From the NCBI RefSeq assembly GCF_011762155.1, contig NZ_JAASQL010000001.1, positions 1,984,448 through 2,048,447 of the forward strand: a stretch of DNA of 64,000 bases. The letters are read 5' to 3'. Positions 18,944 through 29,200 of this stretch are shown in pieces (within the stretch, counting starts at the first letter, position 1; each line of letters opens with the position of its first letter). The DNA comes from Wenyingzhuangia heitensis (GTDB lineage: Bacteria; Bacteroidota; Bacteroidia; Flavobacteriales; Flavobacteriaceae). A program made the translations under genes and the position numbers. The notes beneath the pieces were generated by a model that was given only the letters and a program-made list of their open reading frames with translations, did no database searches and was not told the DNA's origin.

Positions 18944-20839
18944 TTACTCTTTATCTTGACGATTGATATTTACATTAAAACTAGGAGCTTTGTAATCTTT
19001 GTCTAAATAATCTTTAGGAATAGTGGTCATGTTTCCATCTCTAGCAGCACGGTAATGTGGTGATAGTATTTCAATACCATTTTCATTACAAACATCTTGT
19101 ATGTTTTGATGTAGATCAGAATAAATAATTGCTTGTTTGGCCACAACAGTGGTGTAAGCATTCAATTCATAAGAAACATAATAATCATCTAAACTAGTTT
19201 GTAAAACAAAAGGTTTGGGTACGTTAGAAACAGCTTCTGTTCTAATAGCAGCTTCTATTAAACTTTCGTGAACTAATTTCCATGGCACATCATAACCCAA
19301 AGTAACTGTGGTGTGTAAAATCAATCCATTCTCATCTGCAATACTAGTATAGTTGATAATATTACTTGCTAAAATAGTAGAGTTAGGAACCGTAATAATT
19401 TCATTTTTCACGGTTTTTAAACGCGTAATCAACAGTGTTTTTTCTACCACATCTCCTTTAATATCTCCAAATTTAATTCGATCGCCTAGTTTAAAAGAAC
19501 GCATGTAGGTAATTACCAATCCGGCAACCATATTGGATATTGCTGTAGAAGAACCTAAAGAAAATAAAATACCTACAAATACAGAGACTCCTTGAAAAAC
19601 TTTGGAATCATTTCCTGGTAAATGTGGGAATATTAAAACGATGGTAAACGCATATAACAAAACCTTAGCAATTCCAAAAGTAGGCATTGCCCAATCTGGA
19701 TGAAATCCATTGATTTTTAATTTTTCGTTTTTAATTTCGCTAAAAATATATTTTACAAATCTTATAAAATAACGCATCACAATATAAATAACAGCAATAC
19801 TAAACAGGTTGGGTAAAAAACCGATAATATCCATTAAAACCCCTTTAAAAGGATTCCAAATAAGGTTAAATAATGTATCAGCCCAATCTCTAGTAAAAGG
19901 AAAGATGCTAAACAAAATAGGCAATGTTATGTATAAAATAACAACATATACAATAATTTTTAAGGCTTTTATAATATAGGATACTAATACCAATGCTTGT
20001 TCTGTAGACACAATAACATAGTCGTTGTATTTTACATCTTTTAACCAAGACTCTTGCTTTAAATCAATAATTGCATCAAGTTTTATAAATAATTTTTTAA
20101 CCAATTTAATAATCAATACCAGGATTATGATGGCTAATAAAACAAGTCCTACTCTCAGTAATATTTTTTGCAGACTATTTTCTTTTTTAGCGGTAACTAT
20201 AGCGGTTTTGATAGTGTCTTTAAAAAGATTGGCACTGCTTTCTAAAGATTGATTGTACCAAATGGCATCGGCCTCAGAAATACTCATAATAATAAGTTCA
20301 TTATAAACAATATCATAAGTGTTCTCAAAAGGATTTACTTTGATTAAATCAATTTTTAAGAAATCATCATTGTATAATTTTTCTATTTTTTTAGAAATAT
20401 TTTTAGCTCTTTCTGCAGCAGTAGAAGAGCCTATTTTGGCATAAATTAAAAATAGAGTGTCTTTCATAACCCCAACTACAGGATGCCCTTTTGCGGTGTT
20501 TCTTAGTGCATCAATTCTATTTTTCTTATCAGAAATTCTATTTTTTTCGGCTTCTTCAATCTGTTTTAGTTGATTTAAAAGTTCTTCTTTTTTTAAATTA
20601 TCTGTGGTTTTTAAAGATTGTAATGTTTTTTCTAATTCTAATTTTTTAATAGAATCTAGTTTGCGTTGTTCTTTAATTTCAAAAAGTTTTTGATTAAAAT
20701 CCTTTAACAAGCTATTGTTAATACTGTCTTTTTGAACGCTAAGACTATCAGTAGGTTGATTTTCTGTTGTTTGAGAAAAGGCAATTGTGTAAGTAAGAAC
20801 AGTACATAGTACTAAAAGAATAAAACCAGATTTTTTCAT
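18944..20839 (-). CDS. MscS-family mechanosensitive channel with periplasmic coiled-coil domain
   Basis: 631 residues. A cleavable signal peptide (1-22, ending IAFSQ) is followed by a Lys/Glu-rich coiled coil (about 40-115). A periplasmic domain comes next (VVGVMKDTLFLIYAKIGSS), then about five membrane helices from residue 225. The MscS core has the pore-lining helix GSSTAISNMVAGLVITYMR followed by the beta domain KLGDRIKFGDIKGDVVEK and a conserved ITVPNSTILASNI. The family releases solutes during osmotic downshock. The signal peptide plus long periplasmic extension makes it a larger MscS homologue than E. coli MscS (286 residues). Confidence 0.92.
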   Translation of the reverse strand: MKKSGFILLVLCTVLTYTIAFSQTTENQPTDSLSVQKDSINNSLLKDFNQKLFEIKEQRKLDSIKKLELEKTLQSLKTTDNLKKEELLNQLKQIEEAEKNRISDKKNRIDALRNTAKGHPVVGVMKDTLFLIYAKIGSSTAAERAKNISKKIEKLYNDDFLKIDLIKVNPFENTYDIVYNELIIMSISEADAIWYNQSLESSANLFKDTIKTAIVTAKKENSLQKILLRVGLVLLAIIILVLIIKLVKKLFIKLDAIIDLKQESWLKDVKYNDYVIVSTEQALVLVSYIIKALKIIVYVVILYITLPILFSIFPFTRDWADTLFNLIWNPFKGVLMDIIGFLPNLFSIAVIYIVMRYFIRFVKYIFSEIKNEKLKINGFHPDWAMPTFGIAKVLLYAFTIVLIFPHLPGNDSKVFQGVSVFVGILFSLGSSTAISNMVAGLVITYMRSFKLGDRIKFGDIKGDVVEKTLLITRLKTVKNEIITVPNSTILASNIINYTSIADENGLILHTTVTLGYDVPWKLVHESLIEAAIRTEAVSNVPKPFVLQTSLDDYYVSYELNAYTTVVAKQAIIYSDLHQNIQDVCNENGIEILSPHYRAARDGNMTTIPKDYLDKDYKAPSFNVNINRQDKE

Positions 20840-20950
20840 AATTAAGTTATTAGAGTCCCAGGTATAAGTTAAGGTTTATTATACTAGAACAAAATAAATG
20901 TAATTTAAAAAATAATTAAAACCTCTTATTATATTTAAAAATAGTGAGAT

Positions 20951-22099
20951 TTAGTAAATGTTTCCTCCAACAGGCAATTCACTTGGGACTTTTTTAGGAA
21001 TACTTTTATCGTAATCTTCGGAGTTTAGGCTATTAAAAAAGGAAAGTATTGGAGACATGTCTTTCCCTTTTAAATTTATTTGACTGACCAAACTATCAAG
21101 TTGACTAATATTGGGGTTTTGAGATTTTCCGTTGGAAATATCTTCATAAAACTCCAATACTTTTTTTAAGCTGGTTAGTTTTCCATTGTGCATATAAGGT
21201 GCTGTGTGCCTTAAGTTTCGTAAGGATGGAGTTCTAAATCCATAGGTTTTGTTAAAACCATCGTCAGAAAAACCTAGTTTTTCATTGTCTATAACACCAA
21301 GTGCATGTATTTTAAAATCACTAAACATGGGACCTGAATGGCATTGATGACATTTTGCTTTTTTAAACAATTTAAATCCTTGTTTTTCTACTTCAGACAA
21401 TGCGTTATTGTCTCCCGCTATAAATTTATCAAACCTAGAATTTGGTGTGGTAAGTGTTCTTTCAAAACTGGCAATGGCTTTAAGAATATTTGTGCTGTCT
21501 ATTTTTTTATTTTCAGGAAAGGCTAAAGAAAATAAATTTTTGTACTCTTTTATTTTAGTTAATCTATTTACAATAGTATCTAAAGCATGGTCTTCTTTAA
21601 TAGTTGTACCTCTCATTTCTTCCAAAGATAAAATAGGTAACAAAGCTTGTCCTTCTAAACTAACAGCTCTATTGTCCCAAAACATAGGAGATGTTTCGGC
21701 ATTGTATGTTCCATTACTATTAATTCCGTTATAAGCAGTGTTTAAAATCGTATGAGCGTTTCGTTTTGTATGCGGAATATTGTTAGGGATTTTAAATCTT
21801 CTATTTCTACCAATTCCGATACCATTAACACCAATAGAAAGGTCTAAAGGTTCTGCATAACCATAATCTGGATGATGACATGTAGCACAAGCCACATCTT
21901 TATTTCCCGATAAAATAGGATCGTAAAAAAGAAGTTTCCCTAATTTTATTTTATCGGGAGTAGAAATGTTGTTACTAGGTTCTATAATTTTAGTAGGTAG
22001 AGCTCTATATTGGGCTACCGTTTCTTTTTGTTCCATTTTGGTGGTGCAACTCACACAAATTAAGAATATTATAAAATTATAGAATTTAATATGTTTCAT
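20951..22099 (-). CDS. di-haem cytochrome c peroxidase / MauG-like lipoprotein
   Basis: 382 residues. A short signal with a lipobox-like LICVSC (Cys18) suggests an outer- or inner-membrane lipoprotein. Two haem c motifs are visible: CATCH (Cys71, Cys74, His75) and CHQCH (Cys250, Cys253, His254), spaced as in CcpA/MauG-type peroxidases. Family motifs include KLGKLLFYDPILSGNKD, FWDNRAVSLEGQALLP, and RTPSLRNLRHTAPYMHNG. The family reduces H2O2 or performs long-range oxidation. It starts on the base next to the stop codon of the DUF2231-cytochrome gene (TAA then ATG, no gap), so translation is probably coupled. It is the last gene of the five-gene planctomycete-type operon. Confidence 0.9.
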   Translation of the reverse strand: MKHIKFYNFIIFLICVSCTTKMEQKETVAQYRALPTKIIEPSNNISTPDKIKLGKLLFYDPILSGNKDVACATCHHPDYGYAEPLDLSIGVNGIGIGRNRRFKIPNNIPHTKRNAHTILNTAYNGINSNGTYNAETSPMFWDNRAVSLEGQALLPILSLEEMRGTTIKEDHALDTIVNRLTKIKEYKNLFSLAFPENKKIDSTNILKAIASFERTLTTPNSRFDKFIAGDNNALSEVEKQGFKLFKKAKCHQCHSGPMFSDFKIHALGVIDNEKLGFSDDGFNKTYGFRTPSLRNLRHTAPYMHNGKLTSLKKVLEFYEDISNGKSQNPNISQLDSLVSQINLKGKDMSPILSFFNSLNSEDYDKSIPKKVPSELPVGGNIY

Positions 22100-23479
22100 T
22101 TATTTAGTAACTCCTAAATGTAGTTTTACAGTAGCGTTTTTTTGTTTAAACTCTTCAATATCTTTGTCTGTTACTTTTGTTTTCCAAACATAAACATTTT
22201 GTAAACTTTTAAAGTTCAATAAAGAAGCAAAAGATTCTTTACTTACCTCAGTACCATAAAGATTTAAACTTTTAAGCGTTTCTATTGCTTTTAATTCTTC
22301 AATTCCTTTATCTGTAATCGCATTTTTGTTTAAATACAACTGTCTTAAGTTTTTAAACTGAGCAATGGTTTTTAAATGTGTATCTGTTACTTGATTATCT
22401 TGTAAAGACAACCATAAAACATTGTCTTTAATCACAGCCAATTGTTCCAATAATTTTGTGGTTTCTTCTGATGTTTTTGAGGTTTTAGTAGGCAATACCA
22501 CATCATAAATTCCAGAATCATACACCAATTCTCTAATGGTAAAACCAGCATTAGCCAAACGAACTACAGCTGTACTATCTGCAGGTTGTACGGTAGGTAA
22601 GGTTTCTTTAGCATGTTCTCCTAAATTTAAATAAGCCAAGGCTGTTTTTAAAATTTCATCTTTTTCTTCTGAGGCTACTAACTTTACAGTAAAATCTGCT
22701 TTGGCACTTTTAATCCAAAAACTAAGCAGGCTAATTTCTTCTTCAGTTAATGGAGTTTTTCCATCTGGTGGCATAAATTCTTTATCATCATGAGCCAAAG
22801 TAACTCTATGAAATACTCCTGATTCTTTTAGATCTCCCGGTACAATGGCCAATCCTTTTTTTCCTCCTTTTAAAATGTTTTCAGCATTGTTTAAAGACAA
22901 ACCACCTTTCTTTTTTGATGGATTGTGACAACTCATACATTTTTCTTCTAGAATAGGATAAATAACATGATCGAATAAAACGACATCATTTACAGTTTTA
23001 GGAGGAGCTGTTTTTTCTGGCTTTTCTCCAAAAGGAGCATATTTTGTTAAATAATCAGCACCGTGAGTCAAATTTCCTCCATAATGACCTGTAACACTAA
23101 TTAAAACAACTAAAAAAGTAAGTGTTGCAATATTTGCTTTAAAACCTTTCAGTTTGATGAATTTAATTTTATCAATGCTAATTAACCAAGCAATTAAAGT
23201 AAAGGTAGTTGTTGCAATTCCAAACCAAAAGTGACCATCTAACATAGGTCCATCATACTCTCCGCTAGAGGCTAACATGTATCCTAACAAACAGGCTTTT
23301 GCAGCAGTAATTGCTCCAAACAAAAGAGCATAAGGAATAGCTGCTCTTAATTCTTTTAAATTTTTCCATTTGCTTAAAATTTCTAAAAGAAAAGCAAACA
23401 TGATAAATCCAATAGGTAAGTGGACAATTAATGGATGAAATCTTCCTAAAAAGAATACAATATCTGGTACTTCGTTCAT
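22100..23479 (-). CDS. DUF2231 membrane domain - planctomycete-type cytochrome c - leucine-rich repeat fusion
   Basis: 459 residues in three parts. Residues 10-135 carry about four membrane helices with FHPLIVHLPIGFIMFA, the DUF2231 signature. Residues 165-265 form a PSCyt1-type cytochrome with CMSCH (Cys181, Cys184, His185) and MPPDGKTPLTEEEISLLSFWI. Residues about 300-455 contain leucine-rich repeats (LWLSLQDNQVTDTHLKTIAQ, LYLNKNAITDKGIEELKA), probably for protein binding. It looks like the membrane anchor and electron relay of the operon. Its stop abuts the start of the di-haem peroxidase gene; it lies 69 bp from the NHL gene upstream. Confidence 0.85.
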   Translation of the reverse strand: MNEVPDIVFFLGRFHPLIVHLPIGFIMFAFLLEILSKWKNLKELRAAIPYALLFGAITAAKACLLGYMLASSGEYDGPMLDGHFWFGIATTTFTLIAWLISIDKIKFIKLKGFKANIATLTFLVVLISVTGHYGGNLTHGADYLTKYAPFGEKPEKTAPPKTVNDVVLFDHVIYPILEEKCMSCHNPSKKKGGLSLNNAENILKGGKKGLAIVPGDLKESGVFHRVTLAHDDKEFMPPDGKTPLTEEEISLLSFWIKSAKADFTVKLVASEEKDEILKTALAYLNLGEHAKETLPTVQPADSTAVVRLANAGFTIRELVYDSGIYDVVLPTKTSKTSEETTKLLEQLAVIKDNVLWLSLQDNQVTDTHLKTIAQFKNLRQLYLNKNAITDKGIEELKAIETLKSLNLYGTEVSKESFASLLNFKSLQNVYVWKTKVTDKDIEEFKQKNATVKLHLGVTK

Positions 23480-23548
23480 TTTGTTACAGTGTTTAACACC
23501 TCACAAATTAGTTGCAAGGCATATAATAGTTTAGTTGTTTTAGTTTGT

Positions 23549-24658
23549 TTAGATTCTCTCTAATTTTAAAGGGGGAGTTTTGTCTGCTCTCCACTGGCAT
23601 ACATACAGGTTTTTGTCGTTATCTACACAAACATCATGACCATGAGAAATAGGTCTGTCTGTCAATTGATACGATTTTTGCAATTCTCTACCTACATAAA
23701 GTGGAGCGGTAGCACCTGGGTTTGATACCACAGTATCTCCTTCTAAAATGGTAACAAAACCAGTAGGTTGTGTCCAGTTTGTTTTTCCTACTTCAGGTTG
23801 AGACCAACATACACCTGCGTATAAGTTTTTATCATCAAAAACAGGTCTACAAACTTGCATGTTAGGTAAATGTAATGTTTTAATGTATTTCCCATCCAAA
23901 GTAAACCACTTAAAACAAGCTTGACTTCTAGAAGTAACCACCACCATTGGGTTTCCTTTTTCACGATAATCTATAGCCACACCGTGTGCACTTTTAATCA
24001 AGTAATTTTTATCAGGATTGTCGTGTCCTCCCCAATGTCTAATGTATCTTCCGTTGGCATCGTACTGAATAATTCTACTCATTCCATATCCATCGGCTAC
24101 ATAAATATCTCCGTTAGGTCCAATAGCAGTTTCGGTAGGGCAAAAAGATTCTCCCGGTTTGTAAACTCCAATAGTTTGCGGATGTCCTATGTCAAAAACC
24201 ACACGACCATCCATAGTTGTTTTGGTTATGCGACCGTTGTGTTTTGTCCATTTTCCTACTTTGTTTAAAAACCAACCAGAATCTGCTAAAAACAAAAATT
24301 CCTCACCACCTTCATCAGAAATGGTTAAACCATGACCTCCAGGATATGCAGTTCCCCAACTGTCTAATACATTACCAGATTTATCAAAAATAATAATGTT
24401 GTTTTGTGGATGGTCTCCAATCATAACCAACCTACCTTTGCTGTCCATTTGCATTTCATGACAGTTTAACAAAGGAGTTTCTATAGAACTCATTTGACCC
24501 CATTCTCTTACTAACTTATATTGATAATCTCCATGACCTAAGATGATATCATCTTTGGTGGATTTTTTCATCATATGAAATCCAAAGTTTGGAGTAACGG
24601 CCAATGCTGCACCTGCTAAGGTTGTTTTTTTGATAAAGCTTCTACGTGATTCTGACAT
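23549..24658 (-). CDS. Tat-exported NHL-repeat (6-bladed propeller) protein
   Basis: 369 residues. The N-terminus MSESRRSFIKKTTLAGAAL is a twin-arginine (Tat) signal, so the protein is exported folded, usually because a cofactor is inserted first. The body has NHL-type propeller strands: KGRLVMIGDHPQNNIIIFD, GPNGDIYVADGYGMSRIIQYD, GHDVCVDNDKNLYVCQW. Similar propellers occur in peptidyl-alpha-hydroxyglycine lyases and in planctomycete proteins of unknown role. Ten bp separate it from the DUF1501 gene upstream, a tight operon link. Substrate unknown. Confidence 0.82.
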   Translation of the reverse strand: MSESRRSFIKKTTLAGAALAVTPNFGFHMMKKSTKDDIILGHGDYQYKLVREWGQMSSIETPLLNCHEMQMDSKGRLVMIGDHPQNNIIIFDKSGNVLDSWGTAYPGGHGLTISDEGGEEFLFLADSGWFLNKVGKWTKHNGRITKTTMDGRVVFDIGHPQTIGVYKPGESFCPTETAIGPNGDIYVADGYGMSRIIQYDANGRYIRHWGGHDNPDKNYLIKSAHGVAIDYREKGNPMVVVTSRSQACFKWFTLDGKYIKTLHLPNMQVCRPVFDDKNLYAGVCWSQPEVGKTNWTQPTGFVTILEGDTVVSNPGATAPLYVGRELQKSYQLTDRPISHGHDVCVDNDKNLYVCQWRADKTPPLKLERI

Positions 24659-24668
24659 TGATTTTTTA

Positions 24669-26186
24669 TTAAGTTAATAGGTCTTTTACTACATGTCCGT
24701 GTACATCTGTTAAACGATAACGTCTACCTTGATGTTTAAATGTAAGTTTTTCATGATCTACACCAAATAAATGGAGTAGGGTTGCATGAAAATCGTGAAC
24801 ATGCACAGGATCTTTTACTACGTTATAACTAAAGTCATCTGTTTCTCCAAAACTAAACCCTGGTTTTACTCCAGCACCTGCCATCCACATAGTAAAGGCT
24901 TTTGGGTGATGGTCTCTACCGTAATTTGTTTCTGTTAATTGCCCTTGTGAGTAAACTGTTCTACCAAATTCACCTCCCCAAACAACTAGCGTATCTTCTA
25001 ACATACCACGTTGCTTTAAATCTTTAATTAAAGCAGCTGTGGCTTGGTCTGTTTTTCTTGATTGACTTTTTACTCCTCCTGGACAATAGTTGTGTTGATC
25101 CCAACCTTGGTGATACAATTGTACAAATTTAACTCCTTTTTCTAATAGCTTTCTGGCCATTAAACAGTTGGCTGCATACGTACCTGAATCTCTACTGTCT
25201 TTCCCATACATTTCAAAAATATGGTCTGGTTCATCGCTAATATCCGTTACCTCTGGTACGGATGTTTGCATTTTAAAAGCCATTTCGTACTGAGACATTC
25301 TTGCTTGTATTTCTGGATCTCCGTAAGAATCTGTTTGCAAATCATTTAAATGACTTAAATAATCTAACATATGTCTTCTGTCGTGTCCGTCATAATTTTC
25401 AGGATCACTTAAATACAATACAGGGTCTTTTCCAGATCTAAACTGAACTCCTTGGTGTTCTGATGGCAAAAATCCATTTCCCCATAAACTTGCATTTAAA
25501 GGTTGACCTTTTCCATTTTTAGAGACTAGAGAAATAAAAGTAGGTAAGTTTTCATTGTCAGAACCCAATCCATAACTTAACCAAGATCCAATAGAAGGTC
25601 TACCAGGTAATTGGTTTCCTGTTTGCATAAATGTAATGGCAGGAGTATGGTTAATTTGATCTGTTTGCATTCCTTTTATAAAGCACAAATCATCTACAAC
25701 TTCTGATAAATACGGCATGGCATCACTAACCCACGCTCTAGATTCTCCATATTGTTTAAACTTAAAAGTAGAAGGAGCAATGGGTAGTGTACTTTGCGCA
25801 CCACTCATTCCTGTTAATCGTTGTCCTCCAATTACAGAGTCTGGTAACTCTTTACCAAACATGTCTGTTAATTTAGGTTTATAGTCAAACAAATCCATTT
25901 GTGAAGGTCCCCCGCTTTGAAACAAATAAATAACTCTTTTTGCTTTTGGTAGGTGGTGCGGTAATCCTAATCTATTTTTATTATATGCTTTTAGAATTTC
26001 TTCAGGACTACTTTGTGGTGTTACGTTAGCAAATAGTTTTTCAGCTCCCAAAAGATTACTTAGAGCCAAAGCTCCTAAACCTAAAGATGTTTTTTTTAAG
26101 AAATGTCTTCTATCAATTTGCTTTTCAATTTCTTGCAAATCTCTATTATTAGACCTTAATTTTTTATGTTCATGATTATTGCACAT
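24669..26186 (-). CDS. Tat-exported DUF1501 protein (alkaline-phosphatase/sulfatase-like fold)
   Basis: 505 residues from the ATG at 26184-26186 (MCNNHEHKKLRS). The frame also extends to 26234, but that would overlap the preceding gene by 23 bp, so I prefer the inner start. A Tat motif DRRHFLKKTSLGLGALALS lies near the N-terminus. Family features: AKRVIYLFQSGGPSQMDLFD, GKDSRDSGTYAANCLMARKL, LVVWGGEFGRTVYSQ, and GRDHHPKAFTMWMAG, which contains likely metal-binding His/Asp residues. DUF1501 proteins belong to the alkaline-phosphatase-like superfamily and are abundant in Planctomycetes beside DUF1553 cytochromes; no substrate is established. Second gene of the operon. Confidence 0.88.
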   Translation of the reverse strand: MCNNHEHKKLRSNNRDLQEIEKQIDRRHFLKKTSLGLGALALSNLLGAEKLFANVTPQSSPEEILKAYNKNRLGLPHHLPKAKRVIYLFQSGGPSQMDLFDYKPKLTDMFGKELPDSVIGGQRLTGMSGAQSTLPIAPSTFKFKQYGESRAWVSDAMPYLSEVVDDLCFIKGMQTDQINHTPAITFMQTGNQLPGRPSIGSWLSYGLGSDNENLPTFISLVSKNGKGQPLNASLWGNGFLPSEHQGVQFRSGKDPVLYLSDPENYDGHDRRHMLDYLSHLNDLQTDSYGDPEIQARMSQYEMAFKMQTSVPEVTDISDEPDHIFEMYGKDSRDSGTYAANCLMARKLLEKGVKFVQLYHQGWDQHNYCPGGVKSQSRKTDQATAALIKDLKQRGMLEDTLVVWGGEFGRTVYSQGQLTETNYGRDHHPKAFTMWMAGAGVKPGFSFGETDDFSYNVVKDPVHVHDFHATLLHLFGVDHEKLTFKHQGRRYRLTDVHGHVVKDLLT

Positions 26187-26211
26187 ACTGTTTTTATTTA
26201 GAGGTTCTAAA

Positions 26212-29200
26212 TTATCTTTTTGTAATGGTTGCATCAGAGTTTAATATTGTACTTGCGACCACAGCACCTGATGCAACTAATGCTTTGTCTTTTATTTCTT
26301 TTATTTTAAATTCACCCGTATTTAACCAACCTTTTGTTTTTTCTGGGTACTTTTTAAATTTAGTGTATTCTGTTTCTTGAAGTTTGCTTAACAACTCCAG
26401 TTCTTTAGGAGAAATACTTCTACCTGTTAATCTTCTAAAGGCTTGTTTTATTCCTTCTGTTGTATTGGTAGCATCACTAATTTGTTTACCAATTAGTCTA
26501 GAAGCTTCTACATAAGTAGGATCATTTAAAATAACCAAAGCTTGCAATGGTGTGTTTGTATTTTGTCTTCTAGAAGAACATAATTCTCGGGTAGGAGCAT
26601 CAAACGTTGCAATGGTTGGGTTGGGTACACTACGTTTCCAAATAGTATACATACTTCTTCTAAACAAACCTTCCATACCATCTTGTACATACGTATCTCC
26701 ATTTACTTTCCATAAACCTTTTGGTTGATAAGGTCTTACGCTTTCTCCTCCAATTTTATCATTTAATAAACCAGAAGCAAATAAAGCATTGTCTCTTAAC
26801 ATTTCTCCAGAAAGTCTTACAGAAGGTCCTCTTGCTAATAAAATATTATCTATGTCTATTTCAGCTAATTGCTTTGTAATAGAGGAACTTTGTTGATAGG
26901 TATGAGACATCATAATGGTTTTGTGTAATTTTTTTATATCCCAACCAGACTCTATGAATGATGTTGCCAACCAATCTAACAATTTAGGGTGACTAGGAAT
27001 TTCTCCTTGGTTTCCAAAATCTTCAGAAGTATTTACTATTCCTCTTCCAAAAAGGTTTTGCCAATATCTGTTAACAGCAACTCTAGCAGTTAAAGGATGT
27101 TTTTTATCAGTAATCCATTTGGCAAGTCCCAATCTGTTTTTAGGTAATTTATCATCTATTGGATAAATTCTTTCTGGTACGTTAGGGAAAACAGAATCTG
27201 CAGGAGAATCGTAATTTCCTCTTTCTAAAAGATAAGTTTGTCTGTTTAACTTACTTTCTTTCAAAACCATAATCTGCTGAATAGGATCTATACTATCTGC
27301 TAATACAGTTCTTTCCTTTTCTAATTTGTGCAGTGTTTTGTTATACGTTTTAGAGTTAGAAGCAATGTAATAATCCGTTAAAGATTGTTTTTCGTCCTTA
27401 TTTAAATCGGCATAAGATTTTGTTTTAAGTGCTTTTAATTTTTTAGGGTTAGCAATTTGTAAAACTTCAATTTCTGTTAACTCTTTATCAAAAACTAATA
27501 AATCATCAACTACAGCACCTTTAATTCCTTTTCCTCTCCATACAGCTCCAATACGAAGTCCTGGTTCCAGTTTTGGACTATTTTCATACAGCCTTAATCC
27601 GTGAAAAATAATGTCTTTATATAGGTTATCAAAAATCGTTTTGGTTTCTTGTTTTTCACCTTCTACATATATAGAGACTCCATTAGCCTTACTAGAACCA
27701 TCGTAAGTCATAGTTAACTGTATCCATTGTTCTTTAGGAACATCATTTAAAGATTGAACTACAATAGAATTGTCTGGGTATGCATGTGCTAACAAAGCTT
27801 CTAACTTATTATCTTTTACTTTTAAGTGGTATCCTCTAAAACTGTGTAATTCTGGACTGTTCATTTTATGAAAAACAACACCCTCTTTTAAGTCTTTAGG
27901 AATAAATACCTGGATACCAATACTAAATGCTTGACTTCTTTGAAAGATTCCAATTTTATCTAAATCTAACCAAGTATCTCCGTTCATAGTCAATCCTTTT
28001 CCATTTTTACCTTTGGCTAAGACTACAGGCTCGTTTTTAGCAAACTGTTGTCTCATTTGGATTTTATTCTTTCCGTTTCCTCCAACTTTGTTTACAATTT
28101 TTTTGCTGTTAAAATCAAACTCGGCAATTAATCCTTTAGGTCTTGTTTGTGTAGAAATGGTTTTATATGCGTTTTTGACAATCCAGTTATTGGCTTTTTC
28201 ACTTTCTTTAGAAACGGTTGTTTCTAATTCCTTTTCGGTAGTGTTTACAATTCCTTTTAAATAAGCCAAAACTTCTTCTTGTTGCTTGGTAGGTAACATC
28301 ATGGCAGGGACTGGTGTTGCGTTGTCCCAAGGAATTAAACCTGTTTCATCAACATTGTTAAAAAAAGCATACAATTCAAAGTAATCTTTTTGAGAAATTG
28401 GATCGTATTTGTGATCGTGACATTTTGCACATGCATAAGACAAACCTAAAATACCTTGACTTACGGTGGCTGTTCTATCTGCTACGTATTCAGATCTAAA
28501 TTCTTCATCAATAATTCCCCCTTCAATATTTTGTGGGTGTAATCTGTTAAAGGTTGTTGCTAGTCTTTGTTCACGTGTTGCGTTAGGTATTAAGTCTCCC
28601 GCAATTTGCCACTCTATAAACTGATCGTATGGCATGTTATTGTTAAAAGATTTAATCACCCAATCTCTCCAAGGAGAAGTATCTCTATATCTATCATTAC
28701 TATATCCGTGAGTATCTGCGTATCTGGCAACATCCATCCAGTCCAAAGTCATTCTTTCTCCAAAATGAGGAGAATCCAATAAACGATCTATTTGTTTTTC
28801 AAAAGCATTTTCTGATTTGTCATTTACAAATGCATCTAATTCCTCTAATGTAGGAGGTAAGCCTGTTAAATCTAAAGAGGCTCTTCTTAACAACACTTCT
28901 TTGTCAGCTTGTTTAGATGGGGTTATTTTTTTGCGTTCTAATTTAGCAACTACAAAATTATCTATAGGGTTTTTTACCGATGTTGTATTTGTTACTTTAG
29001 GAACTTCTGGTTTTTTTGGAGTTTCAAAAGCCCAGTGTTTTTTATATTCAGCACCTTGTTCTATCCATTTTATTAAAACAGCTTTTTCGTAATTGCTTAA
29101 GGATAAGTGAGATTCGGGAGTTGGCATAATTGTTTTTTTATCTTCAGATAAAATCCTAATAACCAATTCAGATTCACCTATATCGCCAGGTTTGATAGCT

